The notes under the pieces are model-generated. The model saw only the letters and a list, made by a program, of their open reading frames with translations. It ran no database searches and was not told where the DNA came from. Below are positions 1 to 7,906 of a DNA stretch of 54,374 nt, in pieces. The translations under genes were made by a program, and so were the position numbers. Origin of the DNA: Salinisphaera sp. Lineage in GTDB: Bacteria > Pseudomonadota > Gammaproteobacteria > Nevskiales > Salinisphaeraceae. The number at the start of each line of letters is the position of its first letter. Positions within the stretch are counted from its first letter, which is position 1. The stretch lies in assembly GCA_027858915.1 (NCBI GenBank), contig JAQIBT010000130.1:1-54374 (forward strand). Reading direction: 5' to 3'.

Positions 1-15
1 TTTAGAATAGCTCAC

Positions 16-100
16 AAGGCAGATTCCGGTTCGCTTCGTCCGAAGCGTTTTTGTGGTAAATCCAATTATATCAAATAGTTGGACGGAATCTGCCTTTTTT
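16..100 (+). terminator. Nested hairpin, probable terminator of a gene left of the window
   Basis: A perfect 13-bp inverted repeat (16-28 AAGGCAGATTCCG with 84-96) is followed by a T-run at 95-100. Inside its loop lies a second hairpin, CGCTTCG-TC-CGAAGCG (32-47), with its own TTTTT. Both have the shape of rho-independent terminators read on the plus strand, so they would end transcripts entering from upstream. The minus-strand GntR gene stops at 99, so the outer stem also covers its 3' end. Confidence 0.5.
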
Positions 101-875
101 ATGCAATTTTAGGGCTAGACCTCTGCATTGCTGCCTCGGACGCTGCCTGCAGCGGCCGGTGCGCCAGGCCCAAAGCGCGGCTGGTGCCTTCAAGCACGGC
201 ATAGGCGGCCTGGAAGGCGGCGTCGGGCTGGCGCATTCTGATCGCTTCCATGAGCAGCCGATGCCTTTCCAGGCTCTCTTCCGGATCGCTGGCACTGACG
301 TTGGACTCGTAGACCAGCAGATGGATTGATGGTCTGAGTATGTGCGACAGCTGCGCCCAGACGATATTGTGTGTGGCCCGGAATATCGCGACATGGAACG
401 CCACGTCTGATTCGCTATGCAGTCGCTTGGGCTCTTTCGCCAGGTCGATCTGCATGTTGCCAGCCATGCCGTCGAACGCTTCCTCGATGGCCACCAGATC
501 GCGGGCCGTGGCCTGCTGGGCGGCCAGGTGGGCCACGTGCGGCTCCACACTTAGTCTGAACGACAGCACCTCGCGTTGAATCTCTTCGTTGGGTGCGGCG
601 AATCGCGTCATCCATTCAGTGACAACCGGATCCAGAATCCGCCACTCGGCATATTCACGTACCCGCGAACCGTGTCCGGAAATACGCTCGATGATCCCGC
701 CGTCGACCAGTTGAGCCAGATGCCGTCTGACCACGGTCCGGCTCAAACCGAAGTCGGCACATATCTCCATTTCCTTGGGGATGAAATCACCCGGCTGATA
801 AGCCCCGCCGAAGATATCGGAGACCAATCGATCAGTCAGATTGAATTCGCCTTGGCGAGTGCGGACGTTACTCAT
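99..875 (-). CDS. GntR-family (FadR subfamily) transcriptional regulator, DgoR-like
   Basis: 258 aa. Residues 10-75 form a winged-helix DNA-binding domain: the recognition helix follows FGLSRTVVRRHL and the wing carries GHGSRVRE. The rest is an all-alpha FCD effector domain with conserved Asp/His ligand positions (SDVAFHVAIFRATHN). FadR-type regulators bind small organic acids or sugar acids and usually repress a neighbouring catabolic operon. The segment ILDPVVTEWM after the wing resembles the galactonate regulator DgoR. No sugar-acid gene lies beside it here, so its target may be left of the window. The start has only a weak ribosome-binding site. Confidence 0.85.
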   Translation of the reverse strand: MSNVRTRQGEFNLTDRLVSDIFGGAYQPGDFIPKEMEICADFGLSRTVVRRHLAQLVDGGIIERISGHGSRVREYAEWRILDPVVTEWMTRFAAPNEEIQREVLSFRLSVEPHVAHLAAQQATARDLVAIEEAFDGMAGNMQIDLAKEPKRLHSESDVAFHVAIFRATHNIVWAQLSHILRPSIHLLVYESNVSASDPEESLERHRLLMEAIRMRQPDAAFQAAYAVLEGTSRALGLAHRPLQAASEAAMQRSSPKIA

Positions 876-1068
876 CGACAGGATGCGTTGCGAAAGGGAT
901 AGCGTGCCCCTCGTTAGAGGCTGTGCTTTGACCGACGGATATTAGCACGGGCCAACTCAGAGGCAGAGGCAATCACTTTGGCGTGCTGTCGTCGATCACA
1001 GCGCCAGCCAAGAAAACGTCTAGCGCCACCGCTGGCAAAAGCTATCCAGTTCGATGTGTACTCGAAAA

Positions 1069-2305
1069 TCAACAGCTACTGTCAGTCTGTTTCGGGACGC
1101 CCATGCTGAACAACGGGCGTAGCTTGATGCCAACCACCGTGCCTGCCAGCCCGACCACTCCCCACAGCCAGCCGTGCAACGAGAACGAGGCGATGCCGCC
1201 GAAGTAGGCGCCAATATTGCAGCCGAATGCGATACGTGCGCCGTAGCCCATGAGTACGCCGCCGATCAGACGTGCCAGCACGATACGTCCGGGCGGACGT
1301 TTGGCGATCGCGAAAGTGCCGCCCCAGGCCGATGCCGCCATCGCGCCGAAGATGATGCCGAAGTCCATCACGCTGGTGCGATCCGCAAGTATCGGTGCGG
1401 CCAGACCGCCGGCATGCGGAACGGACCAGTAATACCAGCTGCCCACGTCTACGCCGGTCGCGGCAAGTACTTTTGACCCCCACAGTGCGAATGCGCTGGT
1501 GATGCCCCAGGGCTTTCCGGACAGATATAACGTGACCGCATTAAGAGCCGCCAGCGCCAGCGCGCCTGCCCAGAGCGGCCAAGTGCCGCGCAGAACCCGG
1601 GCCAGCCCGTTTTCACTGGGCGGTCCGACGCGCGGCGGCGGATTGAGCCAGCGTTCCACGCCGTAGGTCGCCGCGACAATCGCCGCGATAATGATGAGCT
1701 GGAAAACAACCGCGCCGACATAGCCATAGCGTGTGTCTGCGAGCGAAACGGTTTTCCAGACAAATGCAGGCTGCAGCCAGAAGCCGAAATCATGGGCGCC
1801 CCAGACCGAACCAACGATAAATCCGAACAGCGTGATCAGAATCGAGGTCTGGCCCGAACCTACGGTGTAGAGCGAGCCTGACGCACAGGCGCCGCCGAGC
1901 TGCATGCCAATACAGAAAATAAAGCCGCCAAAGGCAACCGACAGCCCGACCGGGAACACATAGCCTGATAACGGCCCGCCAAAGGCCGTGGTGCCCCAGG
2001 CCATCAGCGGGGCAAACAGCAGGCTGGCCACGGCGAGCATCAGCATGTGTGCACGTAGCGTTTCGCCCTGGCCGACTGCCATCAGTTGCCGGAAGGCCGA
2101 GGTGAATCCGAACCGTGCATGGTAGAGCGCCACGCCGAGCCCCAATGCCACGGAATAGCAGCCCCTGGGCCAGTCCGTAGACACCAAACAGTGTGGCAGC
2201 TAGCACCACGCTGACCGCAGCAGCCACGGCTGTGACTACTGGCAGCGGGGCAGGTGGGCGCTCGATATGGAGGGCAGGGCGCTCGGGATTTCGGGTATCG
2301 GCCAT
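1069..2305 (-). CDS. YeeE/YedE-family (thiosulfate/sulfur-compound) transporter, apparent +1 frameshift near its N-terminus
   Basis: A polytopic membrane protein of the YeeE/YedE (TsuA-like) family, which imports thiosulfate or related sulfur compounds. Family marks are the motif RFGFTSAFR in the first pore region, GGACASGS around a conserved cysteine, and a C-terminal GCNIGAYFGGIASFSLHG. The main frame (372 codons, 1069-2187) has only a TTG start and lacks the first hydrophobic helix. That helix is in the next frame from an ATG at 2305 (MADTRNPERPALHIE..., then a hydrophobic stretch ending in GVYGLAQG). Dropping one base from the C-run at 2140-2143 joins them into the expected ...LFRGIGLGVALYHARFGF. 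This is either a real recent mutation or a homopolymer sequencing error. Confidence 0.75.
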
Positions 2306-2512
2306 GATGACAAAACGCAGGGCACGGATTTCAGGCGGCTATTGTAGCCGGTCATCAGAGCGGGAGATGGTTGTTTTCACTGATCCTATCGAACAGAGAA
2401 GAAGGGAGACTATCGTCGCGTAGCGAGCGCACATGGGCAGTGCGATCTTCATACTCGAGATGATATATGTCCGCGATCAATGCGCATCTGAGGGAAATTG
2501 AAGGAGAACTCC

Positions 2513-4315
2513 ATGCTGGATACTGCTGCAGGCACCAAGATTCAGAACGTGCTGACGACGCTCGATCGAGCGCTCGCCAGTCGCGATCTGGACGGCGCAC
2601 TTGAGCTGTTTACCGAGGATTGCTACTGGCGCGACCTGGTTGCCTTCACCTGGAACCTGAAGACGTCGGAAGGCAAAACTGAAATTCGCAAGATGCTGGA
2701 AGCGCGCCTGGATGACGTAAAACCCACGCACTGGGCCGTCGACGAGAATGAGGAGCCGACCCATGCCGACGGCATCACCGAAGGATTCATTGAATTCGAG
2801 ACTGCCGTCGCCCGCGGCTACGGCTATGTCCGCCTCAAGGACGGCTTGATCTGGACGCTGTTGACCACGATGCACGAGTTGAAAGGCTATGAAGAGCCAG
2901 GCCCGCATTCGCGGCCGTTCGGTGCCAAGCACGGCGAACATCAAGGCGAGCCGACCTGGGCCGAGGAGCGTGAGGCCGAGCTGGCTGAGCTTGGTGTGAG
3001 CACGCAGCCGTACGTGCTGGTCATTGGCGGTGGCCAGGGCGGTATAGCGCTGGGTGCGCGGCTCAGGCAGCACGGTGTGCCCGCGATCATCATCGAGAAG
3101 AACGAGCGCCCGGGCGATTCCTGGCGCAAGCGCTACAAGTCGCTCTGTCTGCATGATCCGGTCTGGTACGACCACATGCCCTACATCAAGTTTCCGGAGA
3201 ACTGGCCAGTGTTCTCGCCCAAGGACAAGATCGGCGACTGGCTGGAGATGTACGCCAAGGTCATGGAGCTGAATTTCTGGGGTTCGACCGAGGCAAGGAG
3301 CGCGTCGTACGACCCGACCAGCGACAGCTGGGCAGTGACCGTCGAGCGCAACGGTGAACAGATCACCCTCCAACCGAAACAACTGGTGCTGGCCACCGGG
3401 ATGTCTGCCAAGCCGAACATGCCGACAATTCCCGGTCAGGACGTCTTTGCCGGCATCCAGCAACACTCATCCGAACATCCCGGGCCGGACGGGATGAAAG
3501 GCAAGAAGGTTGTCGTGATCGGCTCGAACAATTCCGCGCACGATATCTGTGCCGCACTGGCCGAGGCCGGCGTGGACGTCACCATGATCCAACGCTCATC
3601 GACGCATATCTCGCGCTCCGAGTCGTTGATGAAACACGCGCTCGGGCCGTTGTATTCGGAAGAGGCACTGGCCAACGGCGTTACGACCGAGAAAGCCGAC
3701 CTGTTGTTCGCCTCGATCCCCTATGCGGTTCTGGCTGATTTTCAGAAACCGATATTCGATGTCATCCGCGAGGAAGACGCCGAGTTCTATCGGCAGTTGG
3801 AGGACGCTGGTTTCATGCTCGATTTCGGACCCGACGATTCGGGCCTGTTCATGAAGTATTTGCGGCGCGCGTCGGGTTATTACATCGATGTCGGCGCGTC
3901 GCAGCTGATCATCGACGGCAGGATCAAGCTCGCCAGCGGCTCACAGGTCGACCGGCTGACAGCCGATAGCGTCCTGCTCGCGGATGGTCGCGAGATTCCC
4001 GCGGACGTCGTGATCTATGCCACCGGCTACGGCTCGATGAACGGCTGGGCCGCTGATCTGATCTCCCAGGAGGTGGCCGACAAGGTAGGCAAGGTCTGGG
4101 GGCTGGGGTCCGACACCCCCAAGGATCCGGGTCCATGGGAAGGCGAGGAGCGCAATATGTGGAAGCCGACCCAGCAGGACGCGCTCTGGTTCCACGGTGG
4201 CAACCTGGCCCAGTCGCGCCACTACTCGCACTATCTGGCCCTGCAGCTCAAGGCCCGTATGGAGGGGATTTCCACACCTGTCTACGGCCTGCAGGAGACC
4301 CATCATCTGAGCTGA
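2513..4315 (+). CDS. Flavin-dependent monooxygenase (FMO-like) with N-terminal SnoaL/NTF2-like domain
   Basis: 600 aa from ATG 2513, which has AAGGAG six bases upstream; the TTG at 2498 is in frame but precedes that site. Residues about 8-130 look like a SnoaL/NTF2-like domain (ALASRDLDGALELFTEDCYWRD). From about 167 there is an FAD-binding Rossmann fold with GGGQGG (172-177), the FMO fingerprint FAGIQQH near 310, then an NADP-binding fold (VVVIGSNNSAHD) and a late ATGYG motif. The enzyme should use NADPH and oxygen to oxidise a soft nucleophile or ketone; the substrate cannot be read from sequence. It is transcribed divergently from the YeeE/YedE gene. Confidence 0.88.
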   Translation: MLDTAAGTKIQNVLTTLDRALASRDLDGALELFTEDCYWRDLVAFTWNLKTSEGKTEIRKMLEARLDDVKPTHWAVDENEEPTHADGITEGFIEFETAVARGYGYVRLKDGLIWTLLTTMHELKGYEEPGPHSRPFGAKHGEHQGEPTWAEEREAELAELGVSTQPYVLVIGGGQGGIALGARLRQHGVPAIIIEKNERPGDSWRKRYKSLCLHDPVWYDHMPYIKFPENWPVFSPKDKIGDWLEMYAKVMELNFWGSTEARSASYDPTSDSWAVTVERNGEQITLQPKQLVLATGMSAKPNMPTIPGQDVFAGIQQHSSEHPGPDGMKGKKVVVIGSNNSAHDICAALAEAGVDVTMIQRSSTHISRSESLMKHALGPLYSEEALANGVTTEKADLLFASIPYAVLADFQKPIFDVIREEDAEFYRQLEDAGFMLDFGPDDSGLFMKYLRRASGYYIDVGASQLIIDGRIKLASGSQVDRLTADSVLLADGREIPADVVIYATGYGSMNGWAADLISQEVADKVGKVWGLGSDTPKDPGPWEGEERNMWKPTQQDALWFHGGNLAQSRHYSHYLALQLKARMEGISTPVYGLQETHHLS

Positions 4316-4354
4316 TGGCGGCGCCGGCGTGTGGACCGTAGCCGAAACGGAACG

Positions 4355-4386
4355 AAAAAATCCGGCCTCCATCTGAAGGAGGCCGG
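4355..4386 (-). terminator. Rho-independent terminator downstream of the GST gene
   Basis: A 9-bp stem CCGGCCTCC / GGAGGCCGG (4362-4370 and 4378-4386) with a 7-base loop. On the minus strand it is followed by six Ts (4355-4360). It lies about 220 bp past the GST stop and blocks reading into the convergent monooxygenase. Between it and the GST gene I see no gene on either strand. Confidence 0.75.
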
Positions 4387-4608
4387 CTGCTCGCTGCATT
4401 TGGCGCCGCGGCGTCGCTGCTGTGCCGCCACAGCGCGGCCGGACTGGAGAACAGAGTCGCGAGTTCTGCACTGCTGGTGACATCCAGAGGTAGCCATTTA
4501 CCGCTGCCCTCGTCTTCATATGACATCGAGCAATACCGGCGGCTCATTCCAGAGCAATGATCGCTGCCTGTGCGAGGCAAAAGCCGATGACCTCGCCGCG
4601 CTCGTGCT

Positions 4609-5253
4609 TCACGGCATTCTGAACGAGCGGGCCTGTTCGCAAAGTCGGGCGAAGGCGGGCCGCGAGTGCAGACGCTCCAGCCAATGGGCAAGTGCCGGCC
4701 AGCGGGCCGTATCGACCGGCACATTGGCGAGTACGAGGCTGCTCATGTGCGCGCCGAGCGCTATATCGGCATAGCTGAAACGCGCGCCGAGCAGCCAGTC
4801 GCCCTCGCTCCGATCAATGCCAGCCTGCAGGTGATCGAAGACAGGCGGCAGCTTCTCCTTGATCGCGATGGCCACGATCGCCTCGTCGGTGGACTTGCCC
4901 AGACGCACCGGTTTGATCACGCACTCGAACAGCGGACCGAATGCTGCCGGTGCGAGGTCCTTGTCGGCATATTTGTCCCAGGCAATGACACGAGCCAGCG
5001 TCTGCGGCTCGCCATGACCCATCAGAGCGCTGCTTTGCCGAGTTGCCAGATAGTGGCAGATCGCCGAGGAATCGGTGATCGAGAAGTCGCCGTCGGTCAG
5101 CGCCGGAATTCTTCCGAGCGGGCTCACAGTGCGGAATGCAGGATAGTTGTCCTGTGGCACCGTCATCTTTTGATCAAATTCACAATCGAGTTCATAAAGC
5201 ATGAACAACGTCTTGCGAACAAACGGAGATAGCGGGACGCCGTAGAGAATCAT
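4609..5253 (-). CDS. Glutathione S-transferase family protein
   Basis: 214 aa from ATG 5253. The N-terminal thioredoxin-like domain begins MILYGVPLSPFVRKTLFML, with SPFVRK at the catalytic position. It has the cis-proline site (GRIPALTDGDF) and the glutathione gamma-glutamyl contact motif (ITDSSAICHYLA). The C-terminal helical domain ends GARFSYADIALGAHMSSL...RPAFARL. The open frame runs further upstream, but that part encodes a decayed hydroxyisourate hydrolase, not GST sequence. GSTs of this kind conjugate or reduce electrophiles in the cytoplasm. It is last in a minus-strand run after a GntR regulator and a BASS transporter and ends at the terminator at 4355-4386. Confidence 0.85.
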   Translation of the reverse strand: MILYGVPLSPFVRKTLFMLYELDCEFDQKMTVPQDNYPAFRTVSPLGRIPALTDGDFSITDSSAICHYLATRQSSALMGHGEPQTLARVIAWDKYADKDLAPAAFGPLFECVIKPVRLGKSTDEAIVAIAIKEKLPPVFDHLQAGIDRSEGDWLLGARFSYADIALGAHMSSLVLANVPVDTARWPALAHWLERLHSRPAFARLCEQARSFRMP

Positions 5254-5284
5254 GAAGCACCCGGGAAACAATTCGTAAAGGCTC

Positions 5285-5530
5285 AGCTGCCTGTGGCCGG
5301 TCGGCGCTCGAGCGCCATGCGACCAACGGTCATAGCGCCCTATAGCGCGATGAGCCAGGCCAGTAGCGAAGACAACCGGAATCTCCGGAAAGAATGGCTC
5401 GCCGCCGTGTTGTTTGTACCAGGGGCCGGTTTCGAATTGCACACGATACATGCCGGGTTGAAGTGCCTTGTCGGCGGGCTACAAGGCACTGACGCGGCCG
5501 CTGTCGGCCGTGCGCTTGAATTGTCTGCGG
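5285..5530 (-). pseudogene. Decayed 5-hydroxyisourate hydrolase (transthyretin-like) remnant
   Basis: Reading the minus strand through one stop gives FKRTADSGRVSAL, then TAG (5479-5481), then PADKALQPGMYRVQFETGPW and YKQHGGEPFFPEIPVVF. These match the middle of HIU hydrolase (compare E. coli HiuH: TDKDGRIKALWPE, YRVVFKTGDYFKK, FFPEIPVEF). The first 45 or so residues are missing, and the terminal YHVPLLLSPYGYSTYRGS motif has decayed, although a Gly-Ser-stop remnant (GGCAGCTGA) persists near 5287 in another frame. HIU hydrolase acts after urate oxidation. The remnant is squeezed between the BASS transporter stop and the GST start. Confidence 0.75.
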
Positions 5531-5553
5531 CGTAACGATAAGTCGAACGCCGA

Positions 5554-6537
5554 TCACGGCTCGATTTCGAAGGTGTCGGTTGCATGGCGCGCATAGCGCC
5601 GCGCGATAACGGCCCCTACGATGATCTGGATCTGGTTATAGATCATGATCGGCAGAATGATCATGCCCAGTGCCGGCTGACCGGCGAACAGCACGTTGGC
5701 CATGGGCAGGCCCGAGGCCAGGCTTTTCTTGGAGCCGCAGAACACGGCGGCGGATTCGTCTGCCCGATTCAGACCCGCCGCGCGCGCGGCGACTACGGCG
5801 ATTATGATCATCACGCCAAGCAACAGGCCGCAGAGCCCAAGTGCGAGCCAGACGGCCGACAGGGGCAGTTGTTGCCAATAACCGCTGGCCACGAACTGTG
5901 AGAACGCAGAGTAGACGATCAGCAGAATGACGCCCTGATCGTAACGTGCGCTCGCGCGCCGGTGGCGGTCCAGCCAGGCGCCCAGCCAGGGACGCATTAG
6001 CTGGCCGACGATGAACGGCAACAACAGCTGAAGCACGATCTCCTGCAGCGCATGTCCGACTGCGAGCCCCTGGGCGCCGCTGGTCTGCGCGAGCAGCATG
6101 AACACAAAGGGCGTCGCCATCATGCCGAAGACGTTGGATGCGGCTGCGCTGCAGACAGCGGCAGGCACGTTGCCGCGTGCCATGGCGGTGAACGCAATCG
6201 AGGAGGTCACCGCCGACGGCAGGGCACCGAGATAGAGAAAGCCAGTGGCCAGGGCGGTCGGCATGATGACAGGCGCCAGCCCTGAAATCGGCAACACGAG
6301 TAGCGGGAATACACCGAATGTCAGTGTCAGGATCAGCAGGTGCAGACGCCAGTGTGTCGCACCGTCGCGGACGGCCTCGCGGGACAGGGCCGCGCCGTGC
6401 AGAAAGAACAGGCCGGCGACTGCCAGCTGGCCGCCGGCATCGAGCACTGTGGCGACTGAACCTGCCGCTGGGATCAGCGCCGCAATGACGATGGCCGCCA
6501 GCAGCAGCGTGGTAAATGGATCGATGTGCTTGATCAT
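5554..6537 (-). CDS. Bile acid:sodium symporter family (SBF-like) transporter
   Basis: 327 aa, nearly all hydrophobic, with about ten predicted membrane helices. It begins MIKHIDPFTTLLLAAIVIAA and has the family pattern of SBF-like (PF13593) proteins: FFLHGAALSREAVRDG near the N-terminus, the conserved GALPSAVTSSIAFTAMARGN segment that forms part of the substrate/ion site, and a late FCGSKKSLASGLPMANVLF. Members carry organic anions with sodium; the substrate is unknown. Its start overlaps the stop of the upstream GntR gene by four bases (ATGA), so the two are translationally coupled. Confidence 0.88.
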   Translation of the reverse strand: MIKHIDPFTTLLLAAIVIAALIPAAGSVATVLDAGGQLAVAGLFFLHGAALSREAVRDGATHWRLHLLILTLTFGVFPLLVLPISGLAPVIMPTALATGFLYLGALPSAVTSSIAFTAMARGNVPAAVCSAAASNVFGMMATPFVFMLLAQTSGAQGLAVGHALQEIVLQLLLPFIVGQLMRPWLGAWLDRHRRASARYDQGVILLIVYSAFSQFVASGYWQQLPLSAVWLALGLCGLLLGVMIIIAVVAARAAGLNRADESAAVFCGSKKSLASGLPMANVLFAGQPALGMIILPIMIYNQIQIIVGAVIARRYARHATDTFEIEP

Positions 6538-7256
6538 AACCGGTCAGCCCCGTCGTTGTTGACCTTCGATAGGGCAGCAATCGTGCCGGCGAGAAGCTGG
6601 CGCGTGGCCAGTGCGGCTGCGTCTGGGTCCTGCGCCACAATCGCGTTATAAAGCGCTTCGTGATCGGCGTGGCTGGGCACCGGCAGTGCCTGGTCGATCT
6701 CGGTCTGGCGAATCGTGTCGATGGTGGCCGATGCGAAATATCGATATAGATCCGTCAGGGCGCTGTTGTGCGCTGCCTCGACGACGGCGCCGTGAAAACG
6801 TGCATCGATTTCGATGAACGATTCTAGTAAATCTTTTTGGTTTGCCGGTTCGGTCGCGCGGTGAGCGAGACGGTGGTCGAGTGCGGCCCGCATCGCGGCT
6901 CGATCCTGGTCCGTATGGCGCAGGGAAGCGAGCCGTGCGGCCTCGACTTCCAGCGTGAGACGAACCTCCACCCGTTCGAGCAGTCCGGCGCGGCCGATGC
7001 GGCGCAGGGTCTCGGCGGGGTCAATAGCAGCACGCACGAACGTGCCGGCACCCTGACGCGTATCCAGCAGGCCGGCGTGCACGAGCACGCGGACGGCTTC
7101 GCGAACCGTATTTCGGCTGACGCCAAGTCGCTCGGCCAGTAAGGACTCTACGGGGATGCGCTCGTCTACGCGCCATTCGCCGGATTCGACGGTTGCCCGC
7201 AACTGCGCGATCACGGACTCAACGAGGGTCTCCTTGTGTATGCGCGCCAGGCTCAT
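6534..7256 (-). CDS. GntR-family (FadR subfamily) regulator of the adjacent transporter locus
   Basis: 240 aa from ATG 7256, chosen because AGAGG lies eight bases upstream; a longer start at 7289 would run into the palindromic operator candidate. The N-terminal winged helix contains RIPVESLLAERLGVSRNTVREAVRVL and the wing RQGAGTFVRA. The FCD domain has the metal/ligand positions DARFHGAVVEAAHN and HADHEALYNAI. It is cotranscribed with the BASS transporter and divergent from the deaminase-MFS pair, so it probably represses both through the shared 110-bp intergenic region. Confidence 0.88.
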   Translation of the reverse strand: MSLARIHKETLVESVIAQLRATVESGEWRVDERIPVESLLAERLGVSRNTVREAVRVLVHAGLLDTRQGAGTFVRAAIDPAETLRRIGRAGLLERVEVRLTLEVEAARLASLRHTDQDRAAMRAALDHRLAHRATEPANQKDLLESFIEIDARFHGAVVEAAHNSALTDLYRYFASATIDTIRQTEIDQALPVPSHADHEALYNAIVAQDPDAAALATRQLLAGTIAALSKVNNDGADRL

Positions 7257-7283
7257 ATCGTAATCCTCTTGAGTGATTGATCG

Positions 7284-7298
7284 AATCATCCTATGATT
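7284..7298. promoter_or_regulatory. Palindromic operator candidate for the divergent GntR locus
   Basis: AATCAT-CCT-ATGATT is a perfect 6+6 palindrome with a 3-base centre. It lies between the two divergent starts (7256 minus, 7370 plus), followed by a further ATGATCA. FadR-type GntR dimers bind short palindromes in this position, so it is the best autoregulatory site here. Assignment to this regulator is inference. Confidence 0.4.
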
Positions 7299-7369
7299 AT
7301 ATGATCAAGTCAATCGTTGCCGCCTGTCGTATCGGATGCGTCGACAGCCAACCCTTGTTGAGTCCATTA

Positions 7370-7894
7370 ATGAACACGCAGGAAAGCCCGGTGACACCGC
7401 TTGACCAGACTTATCTGGCTCGCTGCGTAGCGCTCGCCGAGCAGGCGCTCGATGCCGGCGACGAACCGTTTGGCTCGTGTCTGGTCGATGCGAATGGCCG
7501 GATTCTGGCGGAGGAGCGAAACCGTGTCGGCACAGGCGACGCAACCCAGCATCCGGAATTCGCGCTCGCGCGTTGGGCGACCCATCATCTGAGTCCGGCC
7601 GAGCGAAAACGATGCACCGTTTATACGTCCGGCGAACACTGTGCCATGTGTTCGGCAGCACACGCCTGGGTTGGTCTGGACAGACTCGTCTATGCCAGCT
7701 CAACCAAGCAGTTACTGAGCTGGTTGGATCAATGGGGCATTGACCGGTCGCCGACTGCCCCGTTGGCTATTCAGGATGTGGCCGGGGACATGCCTGTGTC
7801 CGGTCCCGATGCGGAGTTGGCCTTCGAGGTGGAGCGCCTGCATCGACGTTACCAGACGCAGCGCGGTCATCCGGCCGAGCCCGATCACGCTTAA
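7370..7894 (+). CDS. Zinc-dependent nucleobase/nucleoside deaminase (CDA fold, guanine deaminase-like)
   Basis: 174 aa from ATG 7370 (MNTQESPVTPLDQ); the upstream open frame crosses the promoter and operator region. The cytidine-deaminase-fold zinc site is visible as His61-Pro-Glu63 (QHPEF, replacing the usual HAE; Glu63 is the proton shuttle) and Cys91/Cys94 in SGEHCAMC. Size and the motif YASSTKQLLSWLDQWG fit stand-alone guanine or related base deaminases rather than TadA, which is present separately at 26839. It is followed after 12 bp by an MFS transporter. A role in purine or pyrimidine breakdown is likely; the exact base is not readable. Confidence 0.82.
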   Translation: MNTQESPVTPLDQTYLARCVALAEQALDAGDEPFGSCLVDANGRILAEERNRVGTGDATQHPEFALARWATHHLSPAERKRCTVYTSGEHCAMCSAAHAWVGLDRLVYASSTKQLLSWLDQWGIDRSPTAPLAIQDVAGDMPVSGPDAELAFEVERLHRRYQTQRGHPAEPDHA

Positions 7895-7906
7895 GGTTTT
7901 TCCTTC

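Noticed and set aside
2477-3466. Long frame opposite the monooxygenase
   Set aside because: Antisense shadow of a gene with clear FAD and NADP motifs.
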